A stretch of 64,000 nt of DNA from Psychrobacter sp. GP33 (GTDB lineage: Bacteria > Pseudomonadota > Gammaproteobacteria > Pseudomonadales > Moraxellaceae), in NCBI RefSeq assembly GCF_014119005.1, contig NZ_JACGYX010000003.1, positions 62,001 through 126,000 of the forward strand, given 5' to 3'. Shown piece by piece: positions 63,410-64,000 of this stretch (positions within the stretch are counted from its first letter, which is position 1; every line of letters starts with the position of its first letter). The notes under the pieces were generated by a model that was not told the origin of the DNA, ran no database searches, and saw only the letters and a list, made by a program, of their open reading frames with translations. The translations under genes were made by a program, and so were the position numbers.

Positions 63410-63772
63410 AAGGTACCCTTTATTATTATTGCTATGATTGTAATGGTATTTGCTTTTGGCTCAGGTTTTCATACTGTTATTTGAATGAGAGCTTCAAAAG
63501 AAGGTAGTAGAAAAGGGTGATAAACAAAAATTATAATAGTGCAAAAATATAACCGAATAAAAATAAGAGTAATAAGCCCGGTAATATTACACAAAATAGG
63601 CAGTGGGGCTAGAGAAGATTAGGATTATACAAAGTATTGTTAGTTGTTTAATGCCTCTTTGTGAAAGCTTGATATCCGACATCTCATGGTTGTTACTGAC
63701 CCTTAATGTCAGTTATTCTAATCTGAACGACGAAAAGATGGGCAATTATTTTGTTAGCAATTAATATGGTAT
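63410..63772. other. Intergenic region upstream of the recombinase-family gene
   Basis: 363 bp. AT-rich with no supported small ORF. It should contain the promoter of the large minus-strand gene; no clear -35/-10 pair. Nothing else is recognised. Confidence 0.4.
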
Positions 63773-63803
63773 AAAAAAAGGCAGTAGTTATACTGCCTTT
63801 TTT
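63773..63803. terminator. Intrinsic terminator, probably for the acyl-CoA dehydrogenase gene
   Basis: AAAAAAGGCAGTA pairs with TACTGCCTTTTTT around a GTTA loop. It lies about 60 bp past the stop of the minus-strand gene at the window end and has A and T runs on both sides. Confidence 0.92.
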
Positions 63804-63866
63804 AACTTAAGATAATTTTTAACCTATTTACATATTATCTTTTGAATTAAGAGCACGCTCTAGCAA

Positions 63867-64000
63867 TTAGCTGGCAGACACTTGAAAGTAATCAAGATCA
63901 AAGCTCATGATTGGGTCGCTACCAGCTTCAACCATCTGAGCATGGGCATTAAGGCGTGGCAGGATACGCCCGACAAAATAATCAGCAAGCTTGGCTTTAT
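63867..64000 (-). CDS. Acyl-CoA dehydrogenase C-terminus (partial)
   Basis: Only the last 43 codons are inside the window, ending VSAS. The string DYFVGRILPRLNAHAQMVEA followed by GSDPIMSFDLDYF matches the extreme C-terminus of the large acyl-CoA dehydrogenases with an extra C-terminal domain (3-methylmercaptopropionyl-CoA dehydrogenase/DmdC-like), which end with a helix of the type FxxxILPR and a GxDxxMxxD segment. Active-site and FAD regions are outside the window, so substrate cannot be judged. Confidence 0.65.
   Translation of the reverse strand, partial: KAKLADYFVGRILPRLNAHAQMVEAGSDPIMSFDLDYFQVSAS

Overview
The window is an ordinary, densely coded stretch of a gamma-proteobacterial chromosome, most likely Psychrobacter or a close relative (Moraxellaceae). 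The pointers are Hfq with a long Gly-rich repeated tail, moderate AT-richness, the order queD-tsaE-mutL-miaA-hfq, the kdsD-kdsC-lptC-lptA-lptB block, a carboxyspermidine-type polyamine gene pair, and a cold-shock protein next to a DEAD-box helicase. The genus is inferred; there is no rRNA, and I saw no tRNA, insertion sequence, prophage or CRISPR array.

Layout. 0-6.3 kb: the end of rnhB, a CAP-domain envelope protein, a DUF924 protein, the polyamine genes nspC and carboxyspermidine dehydrogenase, and a divergent uracil-DNA-glycosylase-fold protein. 6.6-15.4 kb is the accessory part: a BCCT osmolyte transporter, an AT-rich DUF3644 gene, a tandem pair of YdcZ-like membrane proteins, a PaiB-like protein, a C39-like papain-fold protein, an HD hydrolase, an ICMT-like methyltransferase, PhzF, a YnfA-like protein, and a 40-residue Lys-rich protein on the minus strand. 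15.6-27 kb is core: queuosine (queD), t6A (tsaE), mismatch repair (mutL), tRNA isopentenylation (miaA), hfq, Kdo synthesis and LPS export (kdsD, kdsC, lptCAB), and radA. 27-31 kb is cell wall: rlpA and rodA separated by a 1-kb gap, then an M15-like protein. 32-41 kb: a pair of M16 proteases (one without the zinc motif), ftsY, ogt, yebC, a potassium channel with a zinc-ribbon tail, and a UbiB-family kinase. 42-49 kb: aroQ, the cold-shock gene with a long leader, a possible small RNA, a DEAD-box helicase, ccoS with a copper-handling TauE/SafE-like protein, a DUF218 protein, murB and a low-molecular-weight phosphatase. 49-60 kb: hslR, an excalibur protein, ilvA, rpiA, argF, alr, dnaB, pdxA, rsmA, apaH. 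60-64 kb: a DUF2058 protein, a large 'site-specific recombinase' family membrane protein, and the end of an acyl-CoA dehydrogenase.

Most genes form short operons bounded by clear intrinsic terminators, several of them bidirectional between convergent genes. I see no complete undescribed multi-gene system. The best leads are the structured 81-nt element between csp and the helicase, the orphan DUF3644 gene, the divergent UDG-fold protein, the 40-residue basic protein, the channel/zinc-ribbon fusion, and the gap between rodA and rlpA where other gamma-proteobacteria carry mltB.
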